The notes beneath the pieces were generated by a model that was given only the letters and a program-made list of their open reading frames with translations, did not search any database and had not been told where the DNA came from. From Geodermatophilus sp. DSM 45219 (lineage in GTDB: Bacteria > Actinomycetota > Actinomycetes > Mycobacteriales > Geodermatophilaceae), in the NCBI RefSeq assembly GCF_900104025.1, contig NZ_FNIQ01000001.1, positions 124,001 to 188,000 on the forward strand: a stretch of DNA of 64,000 nt, read 5' to 3'. Shown here one piece after another: positions 1-7,918 of the stretch. How positions within the stretch are numbered: position 1 is the stretch's first letter; each line of letters begins with the position of its first letter. A program made the position numbers and the translations under genes.

Positions 1-691
1 CCAGCTCCTCGGCGGCCACCCAGCGCAGCTCGCTGTGCTCGTGCGCGGTCAGCTGACCGCCCGGCTCGGCCCGCGCCCACCAGACCCGCAGGGTCGACGC
101 CCCGGGTGGCCCGCCGCCGACGGCGCCGTCCAGCACGACCTCCCCGAGGAACGCCTGGGGGACGACGACCGCGCCGAGCTCCTCGCCGATCTCGCGGACC
201 AGCGCGGCGAGCTCCTCCTCCCCCGGCTCGACCTTGCCGCCGGGGAACTCCCAGCGGCCGTCGAAGGGGCCGCCCGACCGCCGGGCCACGAGCACCCGGT
301 CGCCGTCCACCACCGCCGCGCCGACCACCTGCACGACGTCGAGCGCGCGGCGGGCCGCCGCGGCGGCGTGGAGGTCCAGGTGCGCCTGCACCGCCCGCAG
401 CACCCGCCGGCGGAGCAGCAGGTCCACGACCCGGCCGAGGACGCCGGGCAGCGCCGTCGCCCAGTCGACCTGCTCCTCGACGAGCGTGCCGGCGCCGGTG
501 GCGGTGTAGCGGCGCGAGTGGGTCAGCCGGCGCCAGCCGCGACCGGGCCCGACGGCGTGGACCTGGCGCACCGGGCGGACCGACACGACCTCCACCAGCG
601 GCACCGGCCAGGGGCGGCCGAGGGCGCGGCCGACGTCGAAGGCCACGGTCAGCGGCGCCTCCACCAGGGAGGTGAGACGCAGCCGGGGCAC
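1..691 (-). CDS. SRPBCC domain-Nudix hydrolase fusion (3' end cut off)
   Basis: Read on the minus strand from a GTG at 691, with a GAGGG motif just upstream. The first ~125 residues resemble an SRPBCC/polyketide-cyclase-like fold protein (a conserved run from EAPLTVAF into paired Arg-rich helices). A Nudix domain follows without a break. The Nudix box is clear: G-K-V-E-P-G-E, then REIGEELG, after a WEFPGGK lead-in. Nudix enzymes hydrolyse nucleoside diphosphate derivatives, often oxidised nucleotides (family knowledge). The role of the SRPBCC half is unknown; it may bind a hydrophobic ligand. The gene runs off the window after the segment LRWVAAEEL, near the usual Nudix end, so little is missing. 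It is divergent from the Rrf2 gene, with 35 bases between the starts. Confidence 0.8.
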   Translation of the reverse strand, partial: MPRLRLTSLVEAPLTVAFDVGRALGRPWPVPLVEVVSVRPVRQVHAVGPGRGWRRLTHSRRYTATGAGTLVEEQVDWATALPGVLGRVVDLLLRRRVLRAVQAHLDLHAAAAARRALDVVQVVGAAVVDGDRVLVARRSGGPFDGRWEFPGGKVEPGEEELAALVREIGEELGAVVVPQAFLGEVVLDGAVGGGPPGASTLRVWWARAEPGGQLTAHEHSELRWVAAEEL

Positions 692-726
692 GGTGCCACC
701 CTCGCAGACAGGGCAGACTGGTCCCC

Positions 727-1212
727 GTGCGCATCACCGCCCGCGTCGACTACGCCGTCCGGGCCGCCGTGGAGCTGGCCGCGGCGGCACCGGGGGCGCT
801 GACGTGCGACCGCATCGCCGCGGCCCAGGGCATCCCCTCCCGCTTCCTCCAGTCGATCCTCGGCGACCTCCAGCACGCCCGGCTGGTCACCAGCCAGCGC
901 GGCCGGGAGGGCGGCTACCGCCTGGCGCTGCCGCCGTCGGAGGTCTCCATCGCCCGGGTCATGCGGGTGGAACAGGGGTTCCTCGCCGAGGTGCACGGCC
1001 AGCGGCCGGAGGACGTCGAGTACTCGGGCACCGCCACCCCGCTGGCCCCGGTGTGGGTGGCCGCGCGCGAGGCCTACCGGCGGGTGCTCGAGCAGGTCAC
1101 CCTCGCCGACGTCGTGGCCGGCGAGCTGCCCGCGCCGGTCGCCGAGCTGGTCTCCCTCGAGGAGGCGTGGCGCTCCTTCGGGGACGTCGCGAACCCCGCC
1201 GAGCGCCGGTAG
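727..1212 (+). CDS. Rrf2-family transcriptional regulator
   Basis: 161 residues starting at GTG with the Rrf2 signature: an N-terminal winged helix (MRITARVDYAVRAA, then the wing segment GREGGYRLA). Rrf2 proteins are dimeric DNA-binding regulators that sense Fe-S clusters, NO or cysteine supply. This one has a single Cys (in ALTCDRI) and lacks the three-Cys cluster of IscR/NsrR, so it is more like the CymR type that controls sulfur metabolism through a partner. It lies directly upstream of the sulfate assimilation genes, so control of that block is the natural inference. Its own target sites are not identified. Confidence 0.85.
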   Translation: MRITARVDYAVRAAVELAAAAPGALTCDRIAAAQGIPSRFLQSILGDLQHARLVTSQRGREGGYRLALPPSEVSIARVMRVEQGFLAEVHGQRPEDVEYSGTATPLAPVWVAAREAYRRVLEQVTLADVVAGELPAPVAELVSLEEAWRSFGDVANPAERR

Positions 1213-1261
1213 CCGGGGGCGCCCCGCCGCCGGGCAGCCGGGCTGGGCGAGACTGGCGGGC

Positions 1262-1822
1262 ATGCCAGCTCCGTCGCGCCCGGGTGTCACCGTGTTCCTG
1301 ACCGGCCTGTCCGGGGCGGGCAAGTCCACGATCGCCGACGCCCTCGTCGCCGACCTGGCGGCCGAGGGTCGGCCGGTGACGGTCCTGGACGGCGACGTCG
1401 TCCGCACCCACCTGTCCAGCGAGCTGTCGTTCTCCCGCGCGGACCGGGACCTCAACATCCGGCGGATCGGCTTCGTCGCCGGCGAGGTGGTCAAGCACGG
1501 CGGCACGGTCGTGGTCGCGGCCATCGCCCCCTACGAGGCCGCCCGCGAGGAGGCCCGCGCGCTCGTGGAGCAGCACGGCCGGTTCGTGCTGGTGCACCTG
1601 TCCACGCCGCTGGAGGTCTGCGAGGGCCGCGACGTCAAGGGCCTCTACGCCCGGGCCCGCGCCGGCCACATCACCGGCTTCACCGGCATCGACGACCCGT
1701 ACGAGCCGCCCGCGCGCGCCGAGGTGGTCGTCGACACCTCGGTCACCCCGCTGGCGGAGTCGGTCGCGCTGATCCGCGCGGCCATGGCGGGAGGACCCCG
1801 GCCCGCCGCTCCGGTGGGATGA
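1262..1822 (+). CDS. cysC: Adenylyl-sulfate (APS) kinase
   Basis: 186 residues, the normal length for a stand-alone APS kinase, which phosphorylates APS to PAPS. The P-loop GLSGAGKS is at residues 15-22. The family segment LDGDVVRTHL, the FSRADRDLN loop and the KGLYARARAG motif are all present. It lies 49 bases after the Rrf2 gene and about 230 bases before the sulfite reductase gene, with a leader peptide between. The downstream reductase has the Fe-S cysteines of an APS-using enzyme, so PAPS from this kinase may serve sulfation or storage and not only reduction. The sulfurylase genes (cysDN or sat) are not in the window. Confidence 0.93.
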   Translation: MPAPSRPGVTVFLTGLSGAGKSTIADALVADLAAEGRPVTVLDGDVVRTHLSSELSFSRADRDLNIRRIGFVAGEVVKHGGTVVVAAIAPYEAAREEARALVEQHGRFVLVHLSTPLEVCEGRDVKGLYARARAGHITGFTGIDDPYEPPARAEVVVDTSVTPLAESVALIRAAMAGGPRPAAPVG

Positions 1823-1865
1823 GTCACCCCGCGGCCGCTCCGGCGGATGTGGGACCATGGGGGAC

Positions 1866-1952
1866 GTGACCTCCCGCGGCCTGCACCTCGTCGCGCGCCG
1901 TCACATCGACCTGGCGCTGGTGAGCAGCGCGGTCTGTCGCCTCGCGCGCTGA
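1866..1952 (+). CDS. Cysteine-type regulatory leader peptide upstream of sulfite reductase
   Basis: A 28-codon frame starting at GTG (or at the in-frame ATG at 1857). The peptide reads M-T-S-R-G-L-H-L-V-A-RRHIDLALVSSAVC-R-L-A-R. The RRHIDL...V.SA.C.R pattern is that of the short leader peptides found upstream of cysteine and sulfur genes in Streptomyces, mycobacteria and relatives. The single Cys codon (TGT) is near the end, so ribosome stalling under low Cys-tRNA could affect expression of the sulfite reductase operon that starts 100 bases downstream. The sequence match is seen directly; the attenuation mechanism is inferred from this class of leaders. Confidence 0.75.
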   Translation: MTSRGLHLVARRHIDLALVSSAVCRLAR

Positions 1953-2052
1953 CATCCCGGTCCCCTGCAGCAGTCGCTGCGCCCCCGATCCGGCAGCGCC
2001 CAACCCCGTCCGGTCCGGCGCCGCGACGGACGGCGCAGGAGGAAGTGCCCCC

Positions 2053-3723
2053 GTGACCACTCCCCGTACGAGCACCCGACCCCAGCGTGGGCAGGGCCAG
2101 TGGGCGCTGGGCTACCGCGAGCCCCTGAACCCGAACGAGCGGATGAAGAAGGACTCCGACGGGCTCGAGGTCCGTCAGCGGATCCTCGACATCTACTCCA
2201 AGGCCGGCTTCGACTCGATCGACCCGGGTGACCTCCGTGGCCGCATGCGCTGGATGGGGCTCTACACCCAGCGCGCCCAGGGCATCCCCGGCGGGAAGAC
2301 CGCCGTGCTGGAGCCCGAGGAGCTCGAGGACTCCTACTTCATGATGCGGGCCCGCATCGACGGCGGGCAGCTGACCAGCGACGCACTCCGGGTCCTCGGC
2401 GGCATCAGCACCGAGTTCGGCCGGGACGTCGCCGACGTGACCGACCGGCAGAACGTGCAGTACCACTGGATCCGCATCGAGGACGTGCCGGAGATCTGGC
2501 GTCGGCTCGAGTCGGTGGGCCTGAGCACGATGGAGGCCTGCGGGGACGTCCCGCGCGTGATGCTCGGCTGCCCGCTGGCCGGGATCCTCGAGGACGAGGT
2601 CATCGACGCCACCGACGTCATCGCCGAGACCGTGGCGAAGTACGTGGGCAGCCCTGAGTTCAGCAACCTGCCGCGCAAGTGGAAGACGTCGATGTCCGGG
2701 TGCGTGGACCACTGCACCGAGCCGGAGATCGACGACGTCTCCTTCGTCGGCGTGGTGAACGAGGCCGGTGAGGCCGGCTACGACCTGTGGGTCGGCGGCG
2801 GCCTGTCCACCAACCCGATGTTCGCCCAGCGGATCGGCGTCTTCGTCCGCCCCGACCAGGTGACCGACGTCTGGGCCGGCTGCACCGCCGTCTTCCGCGA
2901 CTACGGGTACCGCCGGCAGCGCAACCGCGCCCGCATCAAGTTCCTCATGGCCGACTGGGGCCCGGAGAAGTTCCGCCAGGTGCTGCAGGACGAGTACCTG
3001 GGTGAGGCGCTGCCCGACGGCCCCGCTCCCGCCCCGGCGAAGCACGACCAGCGCGACCACGTCGGCGTCAGCCGGCAGAAGGACGGCCTCAACGCCGTCG
3101 GCTTCGCGCTGCGCACCGGCCGGATCAGCGGCTCGCTGCTCACGACGATCGCGGACCTGGCCGACGAGTACGGCGCCGGGCGCATCCGCACGACGACCCA
3201 GCAGAAGCTGGTCATCCTCGACGTGCCGGACGAGGAGGTCGAGGCGCTGGTCGAGGCGCTCGCCGCGCACGACCTGCAGGTGCGACCCAGCGCCTTCCGC
3301 CGCGGCACCATGGCCTGCACCGGCCTGGAGTTCTGCAAGCTCGCGATCGTCGAGACCAAGCAGCACGCCCAGGACCTCTACGCGGAGCTGGAGAAGCGGC
3401 TGCCGGAGTTCGACACCCCGATCGGCATCAACGTCAACGGCTGCCCGAACAGCTGCGCCCGGTTCCAGACCGCCGACATCGGGTTCAAGGGCTCGATGGT
3501 CCGCGACGAGAACGGCGAGATGGTCGAGGGCTTCCAGGTGCACCTGGGCGGGCACCTCGGCGTGGAGGCCACCTTCGGCCGCAAGTTCCGCGGCCACAAG
3601 GTGACCAAGGCCGAGACCGCCGACTACTGCGAGCGGGTCCTCCGCGGCTACCTCGACCGGCGCGAGGACGGCGAGGCCTTCGCCTCGTACGTCGCCCGCG
3701 CCGACGAGGAGTGGCTGGTCTGA
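2053..3723 (+). CDS. sirA: Assimilatory nitrite/sulfite reductase (ferredoxin-type)
   Basis: 556 residues, starting at GTG behind a strong AGGAGG site. It is the siroheme/[4Fe-4S] enzyme that reduces sulfite to sulfide with six electrons from ferredoxin. The cluster ligands are visible as Cys422 and Cys428 (C-x5-C in ACTGLEFC) and Cys464 and Cys468 (C-x3-C in GCPNSC). The N-terminal part matches actinobacterial NirA/SirA proteins. The adjoining cysH and leader peptide point to sulfite rather than nitrite as substrate. It is first in an operon with the small zinc-ribbon gene one base downstream and cysH overlapping that gene. Confidence 0.93.
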   Translation: MTTPRTSTRPQRGQGQWALGYREPLNPNERMKKDSDGLEVRQRILDIYSKAGFDSIDPGDLRGRMRWMGLYTQRAQGIPGGKTAVLEPEELEDSYFMMRARIDGGQLTSDALRVLGGISTEFGRDVADVTDRQNVQYHWIRIEDVPEIWRRLESVGLSTMEACGDVPRVMLGCPLAGILEDEVIDATDVIAETVAKYVGSPEFSNLPRKWKTSMSGCVDHCTEPEIDDVSFVGVVNEAGEAGYDLWVGGGLSTNPMFAQRIGVFVRPDQVTDVWAGCTAVFRDYGYRRQRNRARIKFLMADWGPEKFRQVLQDEYLGEALPDGPAPAPAKHDQRDHVGVSRQKDGLNAVGFALRTGRISGSLLTTIADLADEYGAGRIRTTTQQKLVILDVPDEEVEALVEALAAHDLQVRPSAFRRGTMACTGLEFCKLAIVETKQHAQDLYAELEKRLPEFDTPIGINVNGCPNSCARFQTADIGFKGSMVRDENGEMVEGFQVHLGGHLGVEATFGRKFRGHKVTKAETADYCERVLRGYLDRREDGEAFASYVARADEEWLV

Positions 3724-3724
3724 G

Positions 3725-3907
3725 GTGAGCGAGTCCCCCGAGTCGCCGCGTCGGGGAAGGACCCGGCAGCTGCCGGTGTTCTACTGCCCGTACTGCGGTG
3801 ACGAGGAACTGACGCCGCACGGCGAGGACCCCGACGGCTGGCACTGCGGTGCCTGCCTGCGGACCTGGACCGTGCACCTGACCGGAACGGGGGTCCAGCG
3901 ACCATGA
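3725..3907 (+). CDS. Small zinc-ribbon protein of the sulfite reductase-cysH operon
   Basis: 60 residues starting at GTG one base after the sulfite reductase stop; its own stop overlaps the cysH start in ATGA. It has two Cys pairs, FYCPYCGD and WHCGACLRTW, forming a likely rubredoxin-like or zinc-ribbon knuckle. Small proteins of this kind sit at the same place between sir and cysH in many actinobacteria. Function is unknown; a scaffold or metal/Fe-S helper for the reductases is a guess. Translational coupling on both sides supports that it is a real gene. Confidence 0.85.
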   Translation: MSESPESPRRGRTRQLPVFYCPYCGDEELTPHGEDPDGWHCGACLRTWTVHLTGTGVQRP

Positions 3908-4617
3908 CGACAGCTGTCGTGGCACCCACACCCGAGCTCGCGGCCGAGGCCGATGCCCGGTTCGAGGGGATCGCCGACCCGGTCGAGCAGGCGCTCGCCG
4001 TCCTCCGCTGGGCCGGGGAGACCTTCGGCGACGACTTCGCGGTGACGTCGTCCATGGCCGACGGGCTGCTGTCCCACCTGGCCTCGCGCGCCGTGCCCGG
4101 CGTCAACGTGGTCTTCCTGGACACCGGCTACCACTTCGCCGAGACGATCGGCACCCGCGACTGGATCACCGGGGTCATGCCGATCACGCTGGTCAACGTG
4201 CAGCCCGCCCAGACGGTCGCCGAGCAGGACGCCGAGCACGGCCCCGAGCTGCACCAGCGCGACCCCGACCTGTGCTGCTCGCTGCGCAAGGTGAAGCCGC
4301 TGGCGCAGGCGCTGGCCGGCTACGCGGCGTGGGGCTCGGGCGTGCGCCGCGACGAGTCGCCCACGCGCGCCGGCACGAGGGTCGTCGACTGGGACGCCAA
4401 GCGCGGCATGGTGAAGGTCAACCCGCTGGCGGCGTGGACCCAGGACGACGTCGACGCCTACGTCGCCGAGCACCAGGTGCCGGTCAACCCGCTGCAGGAG
4501 ATCGGCTACGCCTCGATCGGCTGCGCGCCGTGCACCCGCCCGGTGGCCCCGGGCGAGGACCCGCGCGCCGGCCGCTGGGCCGGGCGCGGCAAGACGGAGT
4601 GCGGCCTGCACCTCTGA
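3904..4617 (+). CDS. cysH: Adenylyl-sulfate (APS) reductase, CysH family
   Basis: 237 residues. CysH reduces activated sulfate to sulfite using thioredoxin. The nucleotide-binding region SSMADGLLSHL and the FLDTGYHF motif are present. Cys124-Cys125 and Cys207/Cys210 are the CC and CxxC pairs that hold a [4Fe-4S] cluster; these mark an APS-using enzyme and are absent in PAPS-only reductases. Cys233 in the C-terminal ECGLH is the catalytic cysteine. It overlaps the zinc-ribbon gene by four bases and closes the operon; a family A repeat begins right after its stop. Confidence 0.94.
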   Translation: MTTAVVAPTPELAAEADARFEGIADPVEQALAVLRWAGETFGDDFAVTSSMADGLLSHLASRAVPGVNVVFLDTGYHFAETIGTRDWITGVMPITLVNVQPAQTVAEQDAEHGPELHQRDPDLCCSLRKVKPLAQALAGYAAWGSGVRRDESPTRAGTRVVDWDAKRGMVKVNPLAAWTQDDVDAYVAEHQVPVNPLQEIGYASIGCAPCTRPVAPGEDPRAGRWAGRGKTECGLHL

Positions 4618-4682
4618 GGGAGGACCTCCCTGCCCCCCGCGGCTCGCAGGCTCGCAGCGGGACCCTGGGACGAGGCCGTCGG
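4618..4682 (+). repeat. Family A GC-rich repeat, copy 1
   Basis: The segment begins GGAGGACC, then a C-run, then GCTCGCAGGCTCGC, GGGACCCTG and GAGGCCGTC. The same order of blocks recurs at 14636-14715 and 15421-15516, with a weaker copy at 8094-8150. It fills the gap between cysH and the carbinolamine dehydratase gene. Confidence 0.65.
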
Positions 4683-4692
4683 GCGCGGCAGG

Positions 4693-4995
4693 ATGACCGA
4701 CGTGCCCCGACCGCCGCGCCTGTCCCCCGACGAGCTCACCGCCGCCCTGACCGCGCTGCCGCTGTGGTCCGGGGACGGCGGGGGCATCCGCCGCAGCGTC
4801 CAGCTGCCCGGCTTCCCCGAGGCGATCGCCGCGCTGGTGCGCATCGCGTTCGTCGCCGAGGCGATGGACCACCACCCCGACGTCGACCTGCGCTGGCGCA
4901 CCCTGCACCTGACGCTGGTCACGCACTCCGCGGGTGGGGTGACCGAGCTGGACCTGGAGCTGGCCCGCCGCGTCGACGGGCTGTTCCCGGGCTGA
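4693..4995 (+). CDS. Pterin-4a-carbinolamine dehydratase family protein
   Basis: 100 residues, the typical size. The family signature is visible as AEAMDHHPDVDLRW, with the adjacent His pair followed by Pro and Trp, then a TLHLTLVTHSAGG strand. The enzyme class dehydrates 4a-hydroxytetrahydropterin and can act as a dimerisation cofactor. No aromatic amino acid hydroxylase is visible nearby, so the physiological partner is open. It is separated from cysH by a repeat and is unlikely to be in that operon. Confidence 0.85.
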   Translation: MTDVPRPPRLSPDELTAALTALPLWSGDGGGIRRSVQLPGFPEAIAALVRIAFVAEAMDHHPDVDLRWRTLHLTLVTHSAGGVTELDLELARRVDGLFPG

Positions 4996-5037
4996 AGCCC
5001 GGGGCGCCGGACCCCGTGCGGGCCTCGGCGCCCAGCG

Positions 5038-5115
5038 CCCGACGATCACGGAGCCGTGGGGGCGGCACGCCGTCCACCGACGACGCGCCGCCACCCGGAC
5101 CCCGTGATCGTCGGG
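5038..5115. repeat. Inverted repeat with 14-base perfect arms between convergent genes
   Basis: The arms CCCGACGATCACGG (5038-5051) and CCGTGATCGTCGGG (5102-5115) are perfect reverse complements with a 50-base spacer. They lie between the convergent dehydratase and phoX genes. They could form a long hairpin that ends transcription, or be a mobile palindrome. There is no T-run, as is usual in GC-rich actinobacteria. Confidence 0.6.
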
Positions 5116-5131
5116 ATGGGGGCGCGAGCCC

Positions 5132-7408
5132 TCAGCTGCCGACGCGGCCGCCGTCCTCGCGGTAGACGACCGCGACGCTCGGCCGCGGGTAGCCGCCGCT
5201 GGGCAGCCGGTCGGGCCAGGTGCTCGACGGGGTCTGCAGCGTCGACCCCGTCGTCTCACCGGGGTGCTGCACCGACACGAACACCGAGCGGCCGTCCTCC
5301 GGGATCAGCGGGCCGCTGCACTCCGCGCCGACGGGGACGGTGAGGAAGGCCTTGAGGTGCCCGCGCTCGGGACCCTCGGTCGGGACGGCGAAGAGCCCGT
5401 CGTTGGTGCCCCCGAACGTGCCGGCCTCCTGGTTGCGGGTGGAGAGCACGGTCCCGTCGGTGGAGATCCACAGGTTGCCGGCCGGGTCGAACTCCAGGTT
5501 GTCCGGGCAGGAGATGGCGCTGACCTGGGACTTGTCGTACCCGGCGAAGTAGGTACCGGGTGACTCCGGGTCACCGGCCAGGATGAAGACCCGCCAGCTG
5601 AACTCGGTGCCGCTGGCCGACCCCTTCTCCTCCCACTCGATGACGTGCCCGTTGCGGTTGCCCGGCTGCTCCTCGAAGGTCGCGGCGGTGCCGGCCTCCT
5701 CGTCCGCGGGCTCGAAGGCGAACGAGCGGGTGAGCGGGTTGGCCTCGTCGGCGCCGGGCCGCCCGTCCACGCCGGTCCGGTTGGAGTTGTTGGTCAGCGC
5801 GGCGTACACCCGGCCGTTGACCGGGTTGACCTGGATGTCCTCGGGCCGGTCCATCTTGGTGGCCACCGACGACGGGTCGTCCACGATCTCGTTGCCGGCG
5901 GCGTCGAGCACCGGGTCGCCGGCGTCGTCCAGGCGCTTGCCGAGCCGGTCGGCGGCCAGCCGGGTGTAGGTGAGCACCCAGGCGACGTCCTTGCCCTTGA
6001 TCGCCGACTTGCCGTTCCGGACCAGCGGCACCCAGCGGCCGGTGCCGTCGAACTCGCCGTCCCCGGGGAGCGCACCGCTGCCGTCGATCTCCGACGCCGG
6101 GGAGTCCCCGTCGAAGTGGGCGACGTAGAGGTCGCCCTCCTCCAGCAGCCGCATGTTGTGCGCCTTGGTGTGCCGGTCCCAGCCCTCCTCGTACTTCCGC
6201 TTCGACACGAACTTGTAGATGTAGTCGAAGCGCTCGTCGTCGCCGGTGTAGGCCACGACGTGACCGTCCTGGGCGATCTGGATGTTGGCGCCCTCGTGCT
6301 TGAGGCGCCCGAGGGCGGTGTGCTTGCGGGGCACGGAGTGCCGGTCGTAGGGGTCGACCTCGACGACCCAGCCGAAGCGGTTGACCTCGTTGGGCTCCTT
6401 CGCCAGGTCGAACCGCTCGTCGACGGTCTGCCACGCGCGGGTGGCGGCGTCGGCGCCGTCGATGCCGTAGCGCTCCAGGACGGCCAGCTGCTCGGCGTCG
6501 GTGATCGGCGCGGAGGCCCCGAAGTACTGGTTGAAGTTCTCCTCGCCGTGCAGCGTGGTGCCCCAGGGCGTGATGCCGCCGGCGCAGTTGTTCAGCGTGC
6601 CCCGGACGGTCGTCCCCGACGGGTCCTCGCGCGTCCTCAGGTACGCCGAGCCCGCGGCGGGACCGGTGAGCCGGAAGGGGGTCTCCGGGGTGATCCGGCG
6701 GTTGCGCCGGCGCTTCTCGCTCGGCTTCCAGACGCCGGAGTCGCCGTCCCGCTCGATCTGCACGACCGAGATGCCGTGCGCCATCATCGCGATCCGCTTC
6801 TGGACGTCGCTGATGGTGCCCGCGGCGTCCTCGTCGGCGACGCCGGGGAACATCAGCTGCTCGTCGGTGTACTCGTGGTTGACCACGAGCAGGGCGGCGT
6901 CGTCGCCGAGGGGCAGGAAGCCGATGAAGTCGCAGTTGTAGCCGAACTGCCGGGCCTGCGCCTCCGGCGACTGGCGGTCGATGTCGAACTCGGGCGCGCC
7001 CTCCTCGACCGGGTCGCCCCAGCGCAGCACGACGGACCAGCCGTACCCGCCGGGGACGACCAGCTCGTCGAGCAGGTTCTGCTCGACCGGCTCGAAGGTC
7101 AGCGCGCCGTCCGGTCCGCTCCCGGGGCGCCCGCCGTGCCGGGGGCGGTCGGAGGCGGCCGCCGGCAGGGCCGGCCCGGCCGCCACCATCAGGGCGCCCA
7201 CCCCGGCGGCCTTGAGCACGTTGCGACGGCTCACCGCGGACTCCACGACCGAGCGGAAGGTCGGGTTGTCGGTCCGGTTGGGCACCGGGCGGTCACAGGC
7301 GTTGCCGCACTTGTAGAAGCAGGTGGCGTGGCTCCGGCTGCCGTGCCGGAGGGTGTTGCCGCCCAGCAGCGGCAGGAGGCGACGCCGGGGATCGCGGATG
7401 TCCGTCAT
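5132..7408 (-). CDS. phoX: PhoX family secreted alkaline phosphatase (DUF839), Tat exported
   Basis: 758 residues, starting at the ATG at 7408 with AGAGGA upstream. The N terminus has the conserved FYKCGNACD segment and then a twin-arginine signal, SRRNVLK at residues 60-66, followed by a hydrophobic Ala/Gly-rich stretch. The rest matches PhoX/DUF839 phosphatases, which are Ca/Fe enzymes of the cell exterior that release phosphate from organic esters. Acidic and Asn-containing metal-site segments such as VVNHEYTDEQ, LHGEENFNQYFG and DNLEFDPAGNLWISTDG are present. The PHO-box-like repeat just upstream supports phosphate-starvation control. Confidence 0.92.
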   Translation of the reverse strand: MTDIRDPRRRLLPLLGGNTLRHGSRSHATCFYKCGNACDRPVPNRTDNPTFRSVVESAVSRRNVLKAAGVGALMVAAGPALPAAASDRPRHGGRPGSGPDGALTFEPVEQNLLDELVVPGGYGWSVVLRWGDPVEEGAPEFDIDRQSPEAQARQFGYNCDFIGFLPLGDDAALLVVNHEYTDEQLMFPGVADEDAAGTISDVQKRIAMMAHGISVVQIERDGDSGVWKPSEKRRRNRRITPETPFRLTGPAAGSAYLRTREDPSGTTVRGTLNNCAGGITPWGTTLHGEENFNQYFGASAPITDAEQLAVLERYGIDGADAATRAWQTVDERFDLAKEPNEVNRFGWVVEVDPYDRHSVPRKHTALGRLKHEGANIQIAQDGHVVAYTGDDERFDYIYKFVSKRKYEEGWDRHTKAHNMRLLEEGDLYVAHFDGDSPASEIDGSGALPGDGEFDGTGRWVPLVRNGKSAIKGKDVAWVLTYTRLAADRLGKRLDDAGDPVLDAAGNEIVDDPSSVATKMDRPEDIQVNPVNGRVYAALTNNSNRTGVDGRPGADEANPLTRSFAFEPADEEAGTAATFEEQPGNRNGHVIEWEEKGSASGTEFSWRVFILAGDPESPGTYFAGYDKSQVSAISCPDNLEFDPAGNLWISTDGTVLSTRNQEAGTFGGTNDGLFAVPTEGPERGHLKAFLTVPVGAECSGPLIPEDGRSVFVSVQHPGETTGSTLQTPSSTWPDRLPSGGYPRPSVAVVYREDGGRVGS

Positions 7409-7466
7409 CAGGGTCCTCTGATCGGGTGACACAGGGCCCCCGCACGCTAGGCAGCGCACGCCCGAG

Positions 7467-7499
7467 AGCGGGTGGCCGCGAGGTGAAGCTCCCGTGACC
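7467..7499 (-). promoter_or_regulatory. PHO-box-like triple 11-base direct repeat upstream of phoX
   Basis: Read toward phoX, three adjacent 11-base units occur: GGTCACGGGAG, CTTCACCTCGC and GGCCACCCGCT. They share the TCAC/CCAC core of actinobacterial PhoP sites. A possible -10 box TAGCGT lies at 7444-7449, 17 bases past the last unit, so PhoP would bind over the -35 position. The phosphatase gene downstream makes this a coherent regulatory site. Binding is not shown by sequence alone. Confidence 0.65.
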
Positions 7500-7525
7500 T
7501 GTGGGACCGTCGTGACGTCGCGCAC

Positions 7526-7918
7526 TCAGCCGATGACAGGCAGCACCAGCAGCTGCAGCAACCGGTCGGCCTCGGCGTCGGGGTCGTCGGTCAGCCCGGT
7601 GTGCACCGGCCCGGCCTGGACGACGGTGCTGCGCGGCGCGGTGAGCCAGCGGAACCGGGAGCCCAGCGCCTCCCGCCCGGCCGCTCCCGAGGCGGGGTCG
7701 GCGGCGCAGACGTCCGCGGCGGCCTGCAGCGCGCGGCGGATGGCCGCGGGGTCGGCGGTGGGGTCCAGCGCGCGCAGCCGGTCGGTGTCCAGGTGGACCC
7801 GCGAGCCGAGGTAGTCCCGCTGGCGGCAGTAGACCAGGACGCCGGCGTTGAGCGACTCCCCGCGCTCCACCCGCGGCACCACCCGCAGGACGGCGTACTC
7901 GAAGGTGTCCCGGCTCAC
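7526..7918 (-). CDS. DUF3037 family protein, partner of HipA-like kinase
   Basis: 130 residues starting at GTG; the start overlaps the stop of the HipA-like gene in GTGA. The N-terminal segment FEYAVLRVVPRVERGESLNAGVLVYC is typical of DUF3037. Paired HipA-like kinase plus DUF3037 genes recur in many actinobacteria. Molecular function is unknown. The tight coupling implies the two proteins act together. Confidence 0.88.
   Translation of the reverse strand: MSRDTFEYAVLRVVPRVERGESLNAGVLVYCRQRDYLGSRVHLDTDRLRALDPTADPAAIRRALQAAADVCAADPASGAAGREALGSRFRWLTAPRSTVVQAGPVHTGLTDDPDAEADRLLQLLVLPVIG

Noticed and set aside
35-802. Long plus-strand open frame at the left edge
   Set aside because: It is the antisense of the SRPBCC-Nudix gene; its product is Arg/Pro/Asp-rich low complexity, while the opposite strand gives clear Nudix motifs.
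1645-3597. 650-codon minus-strand frame across cysC and sulfite reductase
   Set aside because: It is antisense to two well-identified genes and has no domain; such frames arise from the high GC at third positions.
5645-7429. 594-codon plus-strand frame over phoX
   Set aside because: Antisense to phoX, which carries a Tat signal and conserved PhoX segments.
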